From contig JBBDWK010000021.1 in NCBI GenBank assembly GCA_040902885.1, forward strand, positions 1-39,073: a stretch of DNA of 39,073 nucleotides, read 5' to 3'. A program made the translations under genes and the position numbers. Source of the DNA: JBBDWK01 sp040902885 (GTDB lineage Bacteria; Acidobacteriota; Terriglobia; Bryobacterales; Bryobacteraceae). Shown piece after piece: positions 7,398 to 17,317 of this stretch (within the stretch, counting starts at the first letter, position 1; each line of letters starts with the position of its first letter). The notes beneath the pieces were generated by a model. That model ran no database searches. It was given only the letters and a program-made list of their open reading frames with translations, and was not told the DNA's origin.

Positions 7398-8333
7398 ATG
7401 AGCCGGATTCTCGCCATTTCGCTGCTTCTCTCCACCTATATTTCTGCGCAGGTAACATACCGAATCGATACAATTGCCGGCTCCGACTATGTCGGTGACG
7501 GAGGTAACGCAATAGCCGCTCAACTGGCCAGCGCTGTTGCTCTCGCGCTGGATGCACAGGGCAACCTTTACATTGCCGACTCAGAAGATCACCGAGTACG
7601 GAAAGTCGATGCCACCGGCCTGATCACAACTGTGGCTGGAAACGGCCACGCCGGATTTGCAGGTGATGGAGGACCGGCCCGCGATGCACTCCTGAACGGG
7701 CCGCACGGAGTAGCGGTGGATGCAGCCGGCAATGTCTACATCGCCGATCTTGGCAATGCCCGGGTCCGAAGAATTTCCCCGGAAGGAATTATGACAACAT
7801 TCGCCGGCGGCGGACTGACACTTCCGGGGTCAACCGGTGACGCAACTGCCGCACGCCTCCTTTCGCCGAGAAACCTTGCGTTGGATGCCGCGGGGAACCT
7901 ATACATCTCCGATATGATCGGCCATCGTGTATGTCGGGTTACTCCTAATGGAATTATCTCCGTGATCGCCGGTACCGGAGTGCCTGGCGGTCGTGGTGAA
8001 GACGATCCGGCGACCGCGCAACTAAACAACCCGATGGGGCTGGCTATAGGCCCTGAGGGAGCCTTGTTCATCGTCGACCACGGAAATCACCGGATACGGA
8101 AGGTTCACCAGAATCGCATTACGACCGTGCTCGAGGGCGGTCCTAATACTTCCACCCGTGCAGCAATCCTTCACCTTCCTCGAGGCGTCGCGACCGATGG
8201 TGCCGGCAACCTAATTTATTGCCGACACCGGGAATTTACGAATTCAGAAGTTCACACTATCCGAACAGCTCATTACGGTTGTGGACTCAAAGACAATTCC
8301 ACTGCCCGGCGCCGGTCCTTTAGACAGAGTTGA
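7398..8333 (+). CDS. NHL-repeat secreted protein, N-terminal part (frameshifted)
   Basis: The product has a signal peptide (about residues 1-17, cut near SAQ) followed by NHL beta-propeller repeats of the form LDAQGNLYIADSEDHRVRKV...GIITTVAGNG. The repeats run cleanly until GNL at 8208-8213 and then degenerate into an unrelated tail. In the next frame the repeat continues without a gap (FIADTGNLRIQKF from 8215). One extra base in the CTAA at 8211-8214 therefore separates this ORF from the following one. Originally this was one gene of about 918 codons spanning 7398-10155. The repeats suggest a surface or periplasmic binding scaffold; the ligand is unknown. The frameshift may be real or a sequencing error. 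Confidence 0.75.
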   Translation: MSRILAISLLLSTYISAQVTYRIDTIAGSDYVGDGGNAIAAQLASAVALALDAQGNLYIADSEDHRVRKVDATGLITTVAGNGHAGFAGDGGPARDALLNGPHGVAVDAAGNVYIADLGNARVRRISPEGIMTTFAGGGLTLPGSTGDATAARLLSPRNLALDAAGNLYISDMIGHRVCRVTPNGIISVIAGTGVPGGRGEDDPATAQLNNPMGLAIGPEGALFIVDHGNHRIRKVHQNRITTVLEGGPNTSTRAAILHLPRGVATDGAGNLIYCRHREFTNSEVHTIRTAHYGCGLKDNSTARRRSFRQS

Positions 8334-10155
8334 GGATGTCTTAGTGGATGGAACCGGAAGCCTCTATGTCGCCGATCTTCGGCGAGTCGCCAAGGTATCC
8401 GTCACTGGAGCCTTAAGTGCGTTAGCCGGCGATGGAACATTCGCATTCAGGGGAGAGAATGTTCCCGCCATAATTGCCCGCCTAAAAGCTCCTGCTGGAG
8501 TCGCAGTCGACTCCCATGGCAACCTCTATATTGCCGACCACGGTAATCACCGCGTAAGAAAAGTGAGTACCACGGGGATAATCACCACAATCGCGGGAAA
8601 CGGTGAGGAACGCTCTTCCGAACAGGCCATCCGAGGCGCCCGAGCTACAAGAGTTCCCCTTTTTCACCCCGTCCAAGTAGTTCCCGACTCCTCCGGTGGT
8701 GTCTGGATTGCCGAGGAGAGAGGCAACCGAATCTGGCAAGTCAACCCGGACGGCATCATCGAAGCGTTATTTGGCGACGGGATTAAGGGTTTTCGGGGAG
8801 ACAACGGCCTGGCAACCTTCGCCCAGTTTAACCAACCTCGAGGGCTTGCCGTCGATGTTACTGGCAACTTGCACGTCGCTGACCAGTTGAACTTCCGCAT
8901 TAGAATGATTGACCGGGGAGGTATCATTACCACCACCGCCGGCAAGGGCATCAGCGGGCACAGTGGGGACAACGGTCCCGCCCTAGACGCACAAATCAGC
9001 GCCGTTCGTGGTTTGGCAATGGACTCACTCGGCAATCTCTACGTGGCCGACCACAACAACAACTGTATTCGCAAGATCACTCCTGCCGGCATTATCTCCA
9101 CCTTTGCAGGTACCGGCTTGGGCACCTTTGGTGGCGATGGCGGCCCAGCCACCCTCGCTCACCTGCGGGCCCCTTCCGCAGTGGCTCTCGACCGGGATAG
9201 CAACCTCTACATCGCCGATACCTTCAACAACCGCATTCGCAAGGTCTCCCCGAATGGAATCATAGAAACTATCGCCGGAAATGGGCAGGAGGGCTTCGGC
9301 GGCAACGGCGGTCCCGCGACCGAGGGACGGCTTCATTCCCCCACCGGCGTGGCGGTTGACGCCGAGGGCAATGTCTACGTCGCCGACCAGGAAAACCATC
9401 ATATCCGTAAGCTCACGCCGCTCAGCCCGGTGCAGCCCCCTCCGGGATCGGAGCCAACCGGTCTCGCGCTCCATGCCGCGACCCTTCGCCCGGACCCGGT
9501 CGCACCCGGCCAGATCGTTTCCATCTTCGGAACCGGTATTGGCCCGGCAGAGGGCATTGGTCCCGCGCTCAACTCCTCCGGCGTTCTTGAAACCGCTATC
9601 GGTGGCGCCCGCGTGCTCTTCGACGGCCAGCCCGCGGCGCTCCTCTACGTGCAGGCGAGTCAGATCAACGCCCAAGTGCCGTACAGTGTCGCGGGCCGAG
9701 CGGCCACAAACGTGGAGGTGCTCTACCAGGACGCGGTCCGGTTCCGCCTCACACTTCCCGTGGCCGCCTCCTCGCCGGGAATCTTCACCTATGGCGGCGC
9801 AAGCGGTCCGGCTGCGGCTTTGAACGAGGATGGCGCGCCAAACTCGGCCTTCAACCCCGCCCGGCCCGGCTCGGTGATCACGCTGTTCGTCACCGGCGAA
9901 GGCAGCACGAACCCTCAGGGCATCGACGGAAAGCCCGCCGCGCAACCCTTGCCAACACCCTCTCTGCCGCTCACTCTCACCGTGGGCGGTCAAAACGCCG
10001 ACATCGTCTTCGCGGGCGGCGCTCCCGGCCTCGTAGGCGTTCTGCAGATCAATGCCAGGCTGCCAGGAGGCGCCATCACGCCCGGGGCCATCCCCGTCCA
10101 GCTTCGAATTGGGACGGCGGTGAGTCAGCCGGGCGTTACCATCGCAGTGCGCTGA
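8281..10155 (+). CDS. NHL-repeat protein, C-terminal part with Solibacter-type C-terminal module
   Basis: This is the frame-shifted continuation of the preceding ORF; coding similarity in this frame actually begins at 8215. It holds at least six further NHL repeats (for example NLYIADHGNHRVRKVSTTG, NLYVADHNNNCIRKITPAG), ending near residue 380. A C-terminal region of about 230 residues follows, with PGQIVSIFGTGIGP, ASQINAQVPYSVAG, PGSVITLFVTGEGS and GVLQINARLPGG. This matches the module described as TIGR03437, typical of Solibacter-group secreted proteins; a second copy ends the phosphatase at 28.3-30.1 kb. If the frameshift is real, this ORF lacks a signal peptide and is unlikely to be exported. 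Confidence 0.78.
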   Translation: MDSKTIPLPGAGPLDRVEDVLVDGTGSLYVADLRRVAKVSVTGALSALAGDGTFAFRGENVPAIIARLKAPAGVAVDSHGNLYIADHGNHRVRKVSTTGIITTIAGNGEERSSEQAIRGARATRVPLFHPVQVVPDSSGGVWIAEERGNRIWQVNPDGIIEALFGDGIKGFRGDNGLATFAQFNQPRGLAVDVTGNLHVADQLNFRIRMIDRGGIITTTAGKGISGHSGDNGPALDAQISAVRGLAMDSLGNLYVADHNNNCIRKITPAGIISTFAGTGLGTFGGDGGPATLAHLRAPSAVALDRDSNLYIADTFNNRIRKVSPNGIIETIAGNGQEGFGGNGGPATEGRLHSPTGVAVDAEGNVYVADQENHHIRKLTPLSPVQPPPGSEPTGLALHAATLRPDPVAPGQIVSIFGTGIGPAEGIGPALNSSGVLETAIGGARVLFDGQPAALLYVQASQINAQVPYSVAGRAATNVEVLYQDAVRFRLTLPVAASSPGIFTYGGASGPAAALNEDGAPNSAFNPARPGSVITLFVTGEGSTNPQGIDGKPAAQPLPTPSLPLTLTVGGQNADIVFAGGAPGLVGVLQINARLPGGAITPGAIPVQLRIGTAVSQPGVTIAVR

Positions 10156-10183
10156 ACTCCCTGTAAGCTCCCTGAGCAGACTC

Positions 10184-10234
10184 TCCTTGATTCTCTAGGA
10201 GAAGCGATGTAAGCTTCTCCTAGAGAGTCAAGGA
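10184..10234 (+). promoter_or_regulatory. 22-bp near-perfect palindrome abutting the padR start codon
   Basis: Arms at 10184-10205 and 10213-10234 pair at 21 of 22 positions around a seven-base spacer. The right arm ends on the base before ATG 10235 and includes the AAGGA that would serve as ribosome site. It could be the operator for PadR autoregulation, or an RNA hairpin that hides the start of the padR-permease message. Both readings are inference from position. Confidence 0.6.
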
Positions 10235-10576
10235 ATGGGCAAACAAGTCGAACTCCTGCCGGGCACGCTGGACATGCTGATCTTGAAAGCCGTCTCACTC
10301 GGCGGTCTGCATGGCTACGGCGTCCTGCTCCGGCTGCAGCAACTCACCGGCGGCCGGCTGCAGATCCAGCAAGGGTCGCTGTACCCGGCCTTGTACCGCC
10401 TCGAGCGCAAAGGGCTGATCGCCTCCGCGTGGGGTGAGAGCGAAAACAAGCGAAAGGCCAAGTTCTACACGCTCACCGCCTCGGGCCGCAAGCAACTCAA
10501 GGCGGAAACCGCTCTTTGGAGAGACTTCTCATCCGTTGTAGCCGGGGTGCTCAGCGCGATTCCGGGTGAATCATGA
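10235..10576 (+). CDS. PadR-family transcriptional regulator
   Basis: This 113-residue winged-helix protein shows the PadR pattern LLPGTLDMLILKAVSLGGLHGYGV at the start, followed by QIQQGSLYPALYRLERKGLI and the wing residues KFYTLTASGRKQL. It has the usual length of the short PadR subclass found in front of ADOP permeases in Acidobacteria. It overlaps the permease by four bases (ATGA, 10573-10576), so the two are coupled. PadR proteins are normally ligand-responsive repressors that bind palindromes near their own promoter, and the strong inverted repeat directly upstream is the obvious candidate site. The effector is unknown. Confidence 0.92.
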   Translation: MGKQVELLPGTLDMLILKAVSLGGLHGYGVLLRLQQLTGGRLQIQQGSLYPALYRLERKGLIASAWGESENKRKAKFYTLTASGRKQLKAETALWRDFSSVVAGVLSAIPGES

Positions 10577-13227
10577 GGATCCGGCGCCGCAAGCAGTTTG
10601 AAGACGATATGGACGCCGAGTTGCGCTTCCACGTCGAATCCTACGTGGATGACCTTATTCGCTCCGGTTTCAGCCCTGCGGAAGCCGAGCGTCGCGCGCG
10701 GATCGAGTTTGGCTCCGTGGAAACAAAAAAGGACGAATGCCGCCAGGCCTGGGGCCTTCAGCGCCTGGATGAACTTCGCGCCGACCTCCGGCTCACCTTC
10801 CGGACAATCCGCCAGAATCCCGGATTTGCGGCGATCGCCATTCTTTCGCTGGCCCTCGGCATCGGCGCCAACACTGCGATCTTCGGCGTGTTCGATGCCG
10901 TGATGCTTCGCCTGTTGCCGGTGCGCGATCCCGGCCAGCTTGTTTTCGTGCAGTCGGCCGGCACTAAAGGGCGCGATGGCCAGCCTTATCCGTGCTTCGA
11001 ACTGATACGCGATCGGGCCAGGAGCTTCGCAGCGGTGTCCGCATTTAGCCCGTCGGACATGGAACTGACGGCGGATCATGGCCGGGAACTGGCGCGGGGT
11101 GTTTGGGTGTCGGGTAACTTCTACGAGGCGCTCGGCGTCCGGCCGCTGATTGGCCGCACGCTCACCGCTTCGGACGACCAAACACCCGGCAAAGGCGGGC
11201 CTGATGGTCCGGTCGCCGTGATCAGCCGCGCCTCTTGGCAGCAGCGGTTCGGTGGCGATCCTGCGGTCGTCGGCCGAACCATCTACCTATACGAGCACGC
11301 CGTGACCATCGTCGGCGTCATGCCAACGGAAACCATGTCGTTGGAGCCGGGGAGGCCCGTCGAAATCGCCGTTCCCATGATGCTGTCCAATCCAGCGATG
11401 CTGCGGGACCGAACATCGGCGTGGCTACAGGTCGTTGGACGCCTCAAGCCAGCGGTGCGAGCCGAGCAGGCCCGAGCAGAGTCCGACGGCTTGTTTCAGG
11501 CTTATATGGCCGATGTTCAGATTTCAGAGCAGATTCGCAGAATGCTGTTTCAGCGCATCGAACTCGCGCCCGCGGGGCAGGGACTGGGCGGCCTGCGGAG
11601 GCAGTTTTCGAAACCGCTCACCGCGCTCATGATTCTGGCCGGTTTGGTACTGCTTGCCGCGTGCGTCAACATGACCAACCTGATGCTCGCCAGGGCGATG
11701 GCGCGTCAAAGGGATTTCGCAGTACGTCTGGCAATTGGAGCGGGCCGCGGCCGCCTCGTTCGCCAACATTTGACGGAATCCCTGGTGCTCGTCGGGGCGG
11801 GCGCGACGCTCGGGATCGTGTTGGCTCACCTGGGCGAAATGGCACTGGCGGCATTCTTCGCCGAGGGCAACAACAAGATTGTTCTCGACCTCTCGCTGAA
11901 TGTACGCATGCTGCTGTTCACGCTCAGCGTCGCAGTGCTGAGCGGTCTAGCGCTCGGAATCGTGCCGGCGATGCGGGCCGCGCGCCTTGATCCCGCCGCC
12001 GGGCTGCATGGCGGCTCGCGAGGCATCGCCGGAAACCGCGTCTCGCTGAGGCTCGGCCGGGCGCTGGTTGTCGTGCAGGTGGCGCTTTCCATGGTGTTGC
12101 TCGCCGGCGCCGGACTCTTCATTCGCAGCTTGCGCCAACTAGAATCGGTCGACCTCGGCTTCGCTCGCGAGGGCATCCTCACAATGGAAGTCACGCCGGA
12201 GCGGCAGCTATTCGGCTCTTCCGAATGGCTCGCTATGCAAACTGATATTATCGATCGAGTCCGGCAGATACCGGGACTACGTTCTGCCAGTTGGGCAACC
12301 ATGAATCCCTTGAGTGGCCGCGACCGTGGCGCGATCCTCGAGGTACCGGGGTTTGTGCCTCGAACCGAAACGGACAAACACATCCATCTCGCCGCCATTT
12401 CGCCGGAGTATTTCGACACACTCGGCGTACCGATGCGGCTGGGGCGCGGGTTCAGTGCGCGCGACCACGGCAGCGCCCCCAAGGTAGCGATCCTCAACGA
12501 AACCGCCGCCCGATTCTATTTCGGGAACGCAAATCCCATCGGCCGGAAGGTCAGATTTACGAATTATCCGAGCCGCGATCTGCTGTACGAGGTTGTCGGC
12601 GTGGTCAGGGACGCCAAACACGATAGCCTGCGCGAGCCGGCGTCGCGCTTCATCTATCTTCCCATCCCGCAATCTGTTGATCGAATTAATCGGCTTGCGC
12701 TTGCCGCGCGCTGCTCCGGCGACGCCATCACTTTCGCCGCACCCGTCCGGCAGCAGATTCAAAGCGTGCGGTCGACGCTTTTGATCGACAACGTTTCCAC
12801 GATGGAGAAACAGATCGAGCAGGCTCTCCTCCGGGAGCGGCTCGTGGCGGCATTATCCACGACGTTCGGAACAGTTGCGCTAGTGCTCGCCTGTATAGGG
12901 CTTTATGGCATCCTGGCCCATGCTGTGACGCGCAGAACGAACGAAATCGGGATCCGCATGGCGTTGGGCGCCACGAGAAGCGGGGTGGTTTGGCTGGTCC
13001 TCCGGGAAGCGTTTGCTCTCGCCGGAGGCGGAATTGTCATTGGTCTTCCTGTGGTGCTGGCACTCGGACAAGTCACGAAGGCGTCGCTCTACGGCGTGGA
13101 GCCCTTCGATCCGCTTGCGTTCGCGAGCGCCGCGCTGTTGCTCCTGCTATTCACGGCCCTTGCCGCCACTTTGCCTGGCCGCAGGGCTAGCTTGCTCGAT
13201 CCAACATCCGCGCTCAGACGTGAATAA
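10573..13227 (+). CDS. ADOP-type permease (acidobacterial duplicated orphan permease, MacB/FtsX fold)
   Basis: This 884-residue membrane protein begins with a cytoplasmic prefix domain (about 1-75, containing MDAELRFHVESYVDDLI and RARIEFGSVE). A first transmembrane helix follows (about 84-110, ALGIGANTAIFGVFDAV). Two MacB periplasmic core plus FtsX units come next, each closing with a multi-helix FtsX region (FAVRLAIGAGRGRLVRQ; NEIGIRMALGATRSGVVW). This duplication without a linked ATPase gene defines ADOP. ABC-type partners are expected elsewhere in the genome or may not exist. It is translationally coupled to padR. Substrates are unknown; macrolide or peptide export is a family guess only. 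Confidence 0.9.
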   Translation: MRIRRRKQFEDDMDAELRFHVESYVDDLIRSGFSPAEAERRARIEFGSVETKKDECRQAWGLQRLDELRADLRLTFRTIRQNPGFAAIAILSLALGIGANTAIFGVFDAVMLRLLPVRDPGQLVFVQSAGTKGRDGQPYPCFELIRDRARSFAAVSAFSPSDMELTADHGRELARGVWVSGNFYEALGVRPLIGRTLTASDDQTPGKGGPDGPVAVISRASWQQRFGGDPAVVGRTIYLYEHAVTIVGVMPTETMSLEPGRPVEIAVPMMLSNPAMLRDRTSAWLQVVGRLKPAVRAEQARAESDGLFQAYMADVQISEQIRRMLFQRIELAPAGQGLGGLRRQFSKPLTALMILAGLVLLAACVNMTNLMLARAMARQRDFAVRLAIGAGRGRLVRQHLTESLVLVGAGATLGIVLAHLGEMALAAFFAEGNNKIVLDLSLNVRMLLFTLSVAVLSGLALGIVPAMRAARLDPAAGLHGGSRGIAGNRVSLRLGRALVVVQVALSMVLLAGAGLFIRSLRQLESVDLGFAREGILTMEVTPERQLFGSSEWLAMQTDIIDRVRQIPGLRSASWATMNPLSGRDRGAILEVPGFVPRTETDKHIHLAAISPEYFDTLGVPMRLGRGFSARDHGSAPKVAILNETAARFYFGNANPIGRKVRFTNYPSRDLLYEVVGVVRDAKHDSLREPASRFIYLPIPQSVDRINRLALAARCSGDAITFAAPVRQQIQSVRSTLLIDNVSTMEKQIEQALLRERLVAALSTTFGTVALVLACIGLYGILAHAVTRRTNEIGIRMALGATRSGVVWLVLREAFALAGGGIVIGLPVVLALGQVTKASLYGVEPFDPLAFASAALLLLLFTALAATLPGRRASLLDPTSALRRE

Positions 13228-13534
13228 CATTCCAGCGGGGCTTCAAATGAGCTGGGGGCGGATTCGATCCAACCGATTCCGAAAAGCGCGGGCCCGCTCC
13301 CCAAATCTCCAGTACCGGGTCCCCTGTGGTTCAAGTCAGGATCGTGCATCCCCCGCTATAATAGTGTTTGAAGCCCCGAATTCAGCACTTTACGCACTTC
13401 TCGCCGCGGCGTTCGGTTGACAGGCAATTTTGCCACCTACTATAGTCAAATTTAAGGTCCTTTCCCTCCCCGGTCGAATCGATAGCATCGGCTTCGGGCG
13501 CTTCGCCAGTCCGGAAGGGCGCTCTCTGTAAATA
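13228..13534 (+). other. Intergenic region upstream of the nuo operon
   Basis: This 307-base stretch holds no convincing gene. It contains the strong promoter at 13417-13446 listed separately. An isolated TATAAT at 13357-13362 has no good -35 at the right distance (AGTCAG at 17 bases), so it is at best a weak second promoter. The 89 bases between the main -10 and the nuoG start form a leader in which I see no recognised riboswitch. Confidence 0.5.
13417..13446 (+). promoter_or_regulatory. Sigma70-like promoter of the nuo operon
   Basis: A perfect -35 TTGACA (13417-13422), an 18-base spacer and a -10 TATAGT (13441-13446) lie 89 bases before the nuoG start. This is the best promoter match in the window and fits the need for steady expression of respiratory complex I. 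Confidence 0.7.
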
Positions 13535-15619
13535 ATGGCTGATCTGGTAAAACTGACGATCGACGGCAAAGCCCTGGAGGCCGCGCCGGGCACTTTGGTG
13601 ATCGACGCCGCCAAGCGCGCCGGAATTCAAATTCCCGCCTTCTGTTATTACGAAGGCCTTTCCCTTCAGGCCGCCTGCCGCATGTGTCTGGTGGAGGTGG
13701 AAAAGTCGCCGAAGCTGATGGCCGCCTGCACACTTCCCGTGGCCGAGGGCATGGTCGTTCGAACTGAAACCCCGGTCATCGCCCAGGCCCGCAAATCCAC
13801 CCTCGAGTTCCTGCTCACCAACCATCCCCTCGATTGCCCCGTCTGCGACAAGGGCGGCGAGTGCGAACTGCAGGACATGGTGTTCCGTTACGGCGCGGGC
13901 GAGAGCCGGTTCACGGAAACGAAACTTCATGTCGACGAAAAGCAGTGGTCCCCGGTGGTCTACTTCGACGCTCCGCGCTGCATCCTCTGCTTCCGCTGCG
14001 TGCGCATTTGCAGCGAGGGCATGGGCGTGGGCGCGCTGGGCATCGTGAACCGCGGCGCGGTTTCCGAAATCGCCCCAAATAAGAACGATCATCTGGAGTG
14101 CGACGAGTGCGGCATGTGCATCGACATCTGCCCCGTTGGCGCGCTTACCAGCGGCAGCTACCGCTACAAGACGCGCCCCTGGGAGATGGAGCACGTGGGC
14201 ACCATCTGCACTCACTGCTCAAACGGCTGCAAGACCACTCTCGGAGTCCGCAACAACGAGATCCTTCGCGGCGACAATCGCGACGCCTCCGGAGTCAACG
14301 GCGAGTTCCTCTGTATCAAGGGCCGCTACGCCTTCGATTTCCACCAGCATCCCGAGCGGCTCCAGTCGCCGCTGATGCGCAGGAATGGAACTCTTGAACC
14401 GGCATCCTGGTCGCAGGCGCTGGCCGCCGTGGCCGCGCGCTTCAATGAAGCTCGCGCGCGCAACGGAAAGTTCGGCATCGTCGGCGGGACGCGCACCAGC
14501 AACGAAGAGAATTACTATCTGCAGAAGTTCGGGCGCAATGTGCTGGGCACGCCCAACATCGACCATCACCGCACCGGCGATCTGGTCACGCTCCTGGACG
14601 CTCTCAGCGGGCGCGTCAACGTCCTCGCCTCCACGGACGATCTCTACAACAGCAAAGCCATCCTCGTCGCGGGGGCCAATCTCGCGCTCGAGCATCCGCT
14701 GCTGGCCTTCCAGATTCGCGCCAATTACCGGCACCATCAGGCCCGCGTGTACGCGGTGACGGAAGGCGAGGTCCGGGAGGACAAGATCGCCGTCGAGAGG
14801 GTGCGGGCGGCGCGCGGCGAAGAGTTGCCGGCGATTGAAGCGCTCGTGCCCAAGCTCAAATCGGAAAGCGAGCTGGCGATCGTCTTCGGCGACTCCATCA
14901 AGGGCTATGCCGTGCGGCGTCTGGTGGAGATCGGCGACTCGCTCGGCATTCCAGTCAAGTACGTCTGCCTGCTCGATTATTCGAACTCGCGAGGCGCCAT
15001 CGACATGGGCCTGCTGCCCGATCTGCTTCCCGGCTTTCATCCGGCTGGAGAGCCGGGCCTGACGACCGAAGAGATGCTGGCCGCGGAGGACCTCGATGTG
15101 CTCTGGGTGGTCGGCGCCAATCCGCTCGAAGGCCAGCGGATTGCCTCGAAGAACGCGTTCGTCGTGGTACACGAGATGTTCCTTACCGAGACCGCGCGCG
15201 CGGCCGATGTGGTCTTCCCGGCGGCGTCCGCCTATGAGAAGAACGGCACGGTCACCAACGTCTGCGGGGAGGTGCAGCGGCTGAAGAAGGCGCTGGAGAC
15301 GATGGGCGCAAAGCCGGACCTTGAAATTTTCGGTTTGATCGCCAGAGAGATGGGCCGTGAGATCCCGGCCTCTCTTGGGCCCTGGGTTCCCGATAAAGTC
15401 TTTGAAGAGATTCGCCGGAAGGTGCGCGGCTATGATGTTCCGTTGCCGGTAATCGCCGCCGGCGGAGCGGCCGCCACGCAACCCGTCAACGGGCGTATTC
15501 CTATCGCCTCCCGCCCGGATCTGATTCGTTCCAGCCGCGATACTCTCTTCACTTCCGGCACCCTGGGCCGGTACTCCAAGGTTCTCAATTCGGTGTTGGA
15601 AGGCCGCATTCACCCTTAA
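13535..15619 (+). CDS. nuoG: NADH-quinone oxidoreductase subunit G
   Basis: This 694-residue iron-sulfur subunit belongs to the peripheral arm of complex I. The N-terminal 2Fe-2S ferredoxin domain has C37, C48, C51 and C65. The His-Cys cluster ligands are H97, C101, C104 and C110. Two 4Fe-4S motifs follow at C149/152/155/159 and C189/192/195/199, and an N7-type set is present at C225/228/232 and C260 at the start of the molybdopterin-like domain. All expected ligands are there. It passes electrons from NADH towards quinone. It is first in the operon; its TAA overlaps the nuoH ATG (TAATG at 15617-15621). Confidence 0.96.
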   Translation: MADLVKLTIDGKALEAAPGTLVIDAAKRAGIQIPAFCYYEGLSLQAACRMCLVEVEKSPKLMAACTLPVAEGMVVRTETPVIAQARKSTLEFLLTNHPLDCPVCDKGGECELQDMVFRYGAGESRFTETKLHVDEKQWSPVVYFDAPRCILCFRCVRICSEGMGVGALGIVNRGAVSEIAPNKNDHLECDECGMCIDICPVGALTSGSYRYKTRPWEMEHVGTICTHCSNGCKTTLGVRNNEILRGDNRDASGVNGEFLCIKGRYAFDFHQHPERLQSPLMRRNGTLEPASWSQALAAVAARFNEARARNGKFGIVGGTRTSNEENYYLQKFGRNVLGTPNIDHHRTGDLVTLLDALSGRVNVLASTDDLYNSKAILVAGANLALEHPLLAFQIRANYRHHQARVYAVTEGEVREDKIAVERVRAARGEELPAIEALVPKLKSESELAIVFGDSIKGYAVRRLVEIGDSLGIPVKYVCLLDYSNSRGAIDMGLLPDLLPGFHPAGEPGLTTEEMLAAEDLDVLWVVGANPLEGQRIASKNAFVVVHEMFLTETARAADVVFPAASAYEKNGTVTNVCGEVQRLKKALETMGAKPDLEIFGLIAREMGREIPASLGPWVPDKVFEEIRRKVRGYDVPLPVIAAGGAAATQPVNGRIPIASRPDLIRSSRDTLFTSGTLGRYSKVLNSVLEGRIHP

Positions 15620-16803
15620 TGGAATTCTTCATAATCAGCTTGATTAAGGCCGGTATAGTCGCCTTCGTCCTCCTGACCACGCTCGCTTACCTGCAATGGG
15701 TGGAGCGCAAAGTCATCGCGCACATTCAACTGCGCATGGGGCCGTCGCGCGTGGGGCCGCATGGCCTGCTTCAGCCCCTGGCGGACGTGATCAAGCTGAT
15801 CACCAAGGAAGACCTTCTCCCGCCCCACGTCAACAAGTTTTTCTATCTGCTCGCTCCGTTTCTCGCCGTGACCATGGCGCTGCTCTCCATATCGGTAATT
15901 CCGTTTGGTCCGGAAATCGAAGTGTTCGGATATAACACCTGGATGCAGCTCACCGACCTGAATATCGGCGTGCTGTTCATTCTGGCCATCTCTTCGATGG
16001 GCGTGTACGGCGTCGCACTGGCAGGCTGGGCCTCGAACAACAAGTATGCCCTTCTGGGCGCCATGCGCAGCGCGGCGCAGATGATCAGCTACGAGCTGCC
16101 CATGGCGCTCGCCATCGCCGCACCGTTGCTTCTGGTCAACACGCTGAGCCTGCGCGAGATCGTGGAAGCGCAGTCCGGATACGCTTTCGGCTTTCTCCCG
16201 CACTGGACCATATTCCAGGCGCCATTCCCGCAATTTTTCAGCTTTATTATTTTCCTGATCGCCGGGTTCGCGGAGACGAACCGCATCCCGTTCGATCTGC
16301 CTGAGGCGGAGAATGAGCTGGTGGCTGGTTTTCACACCGAATACAGCAGCATGAAGTTCGCCTCGTTCTTCATGGCCGAGTACGCCAACATGATTACCGT
16401 CGCGTCCATCACCGTCATCCTGTTTTTAGGGGGCTGGCACCCGCTGGCGCCCGGGCTGGCCGGGGACCTGATTCCCCCCGCGATCTTCGCGCTCGGCGGC
16501 TTGGTATGCCTCTATCATGGCCTGCATCCGGCGCGCGGGAAGGATCGCTATACGCTGCCGGTGTTCGGATTGATCTTCCTGGGCGTCGCCGCGGTGCTGC
16601 TGATCCCCGCGCTCAAAGCCATCGTGCTGCCCCTGTTCTGGTTCGCCGCCAAGACCGGCGCCCTGCTGTTCACCTTCATCTGGGTTCGCGGTACGCTGCC
16701 ACGTTTCCGCTACGACCAGTTGATGGGTTTTGCGTGGAAGTTCCTGTTTCCGGTGGCCATCTTGAATCTCCTCGTTACCGGATTTATGGTGGCCCTGGTT
16801 TGA
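15619..16803 (+). CDS. nuoH: NADH-quinone oxidoreductase subunit H
   Basis: This 394-residue membrane subunit lies at the quinone site of complex I. Conserved segments include WVERKVIAHIQLRMGPSRVG near the start and NRIPFDLPEAENELV followed by HTEYSSMKF in the loop facing the peripheral arm. It is longer than the E. coli protein (325 residues), the extra length being mainly C-terminal membrane segments. The start codon overlaps the nuoG stop. The next gene is nuoJ, only ten bases on; the usual nuoI between them is absent. Confidence 0.95.
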   Translation: MEFFIISLIKAGIVAFVLLTTLAYLQWVERKVIAHIQLRMGPSRVGPHGLLQPLADVIKLITKEDLLPPHVNKFFYLLAPFLAVTMALLSISVIPFGPEIEVFGYNTWMQLTDLNIGVLFILAISSMGVYGVALAGWASNNKYALLGAMRSAAQMISYELPMALAIAAPLLLVNTLSLREIVEAQSGYAFGFLPHWTIFQAPFPQFFSFIIFLIAGFAETNRIPFDLPEAENELVAGFHTEYSSMKFASFFMAEYANMITVASITVILFLGGWHPLAPGLAGDLIPPAIFALGGLVCLYHGLHPARGKDRYTLPVFGLIFLGVAAVLLIPALKAIVLPLFWFAAKTGALLFTFIWVRGTLPRFRYDQLMGFAWKFLFPVAILNLLVTGFMVALV

Positions 16804-16813
16804 GGCTGGCAAA

Positions 16814-17314
<501 letters not shown>

Positions 17315-17317
17315 GCG

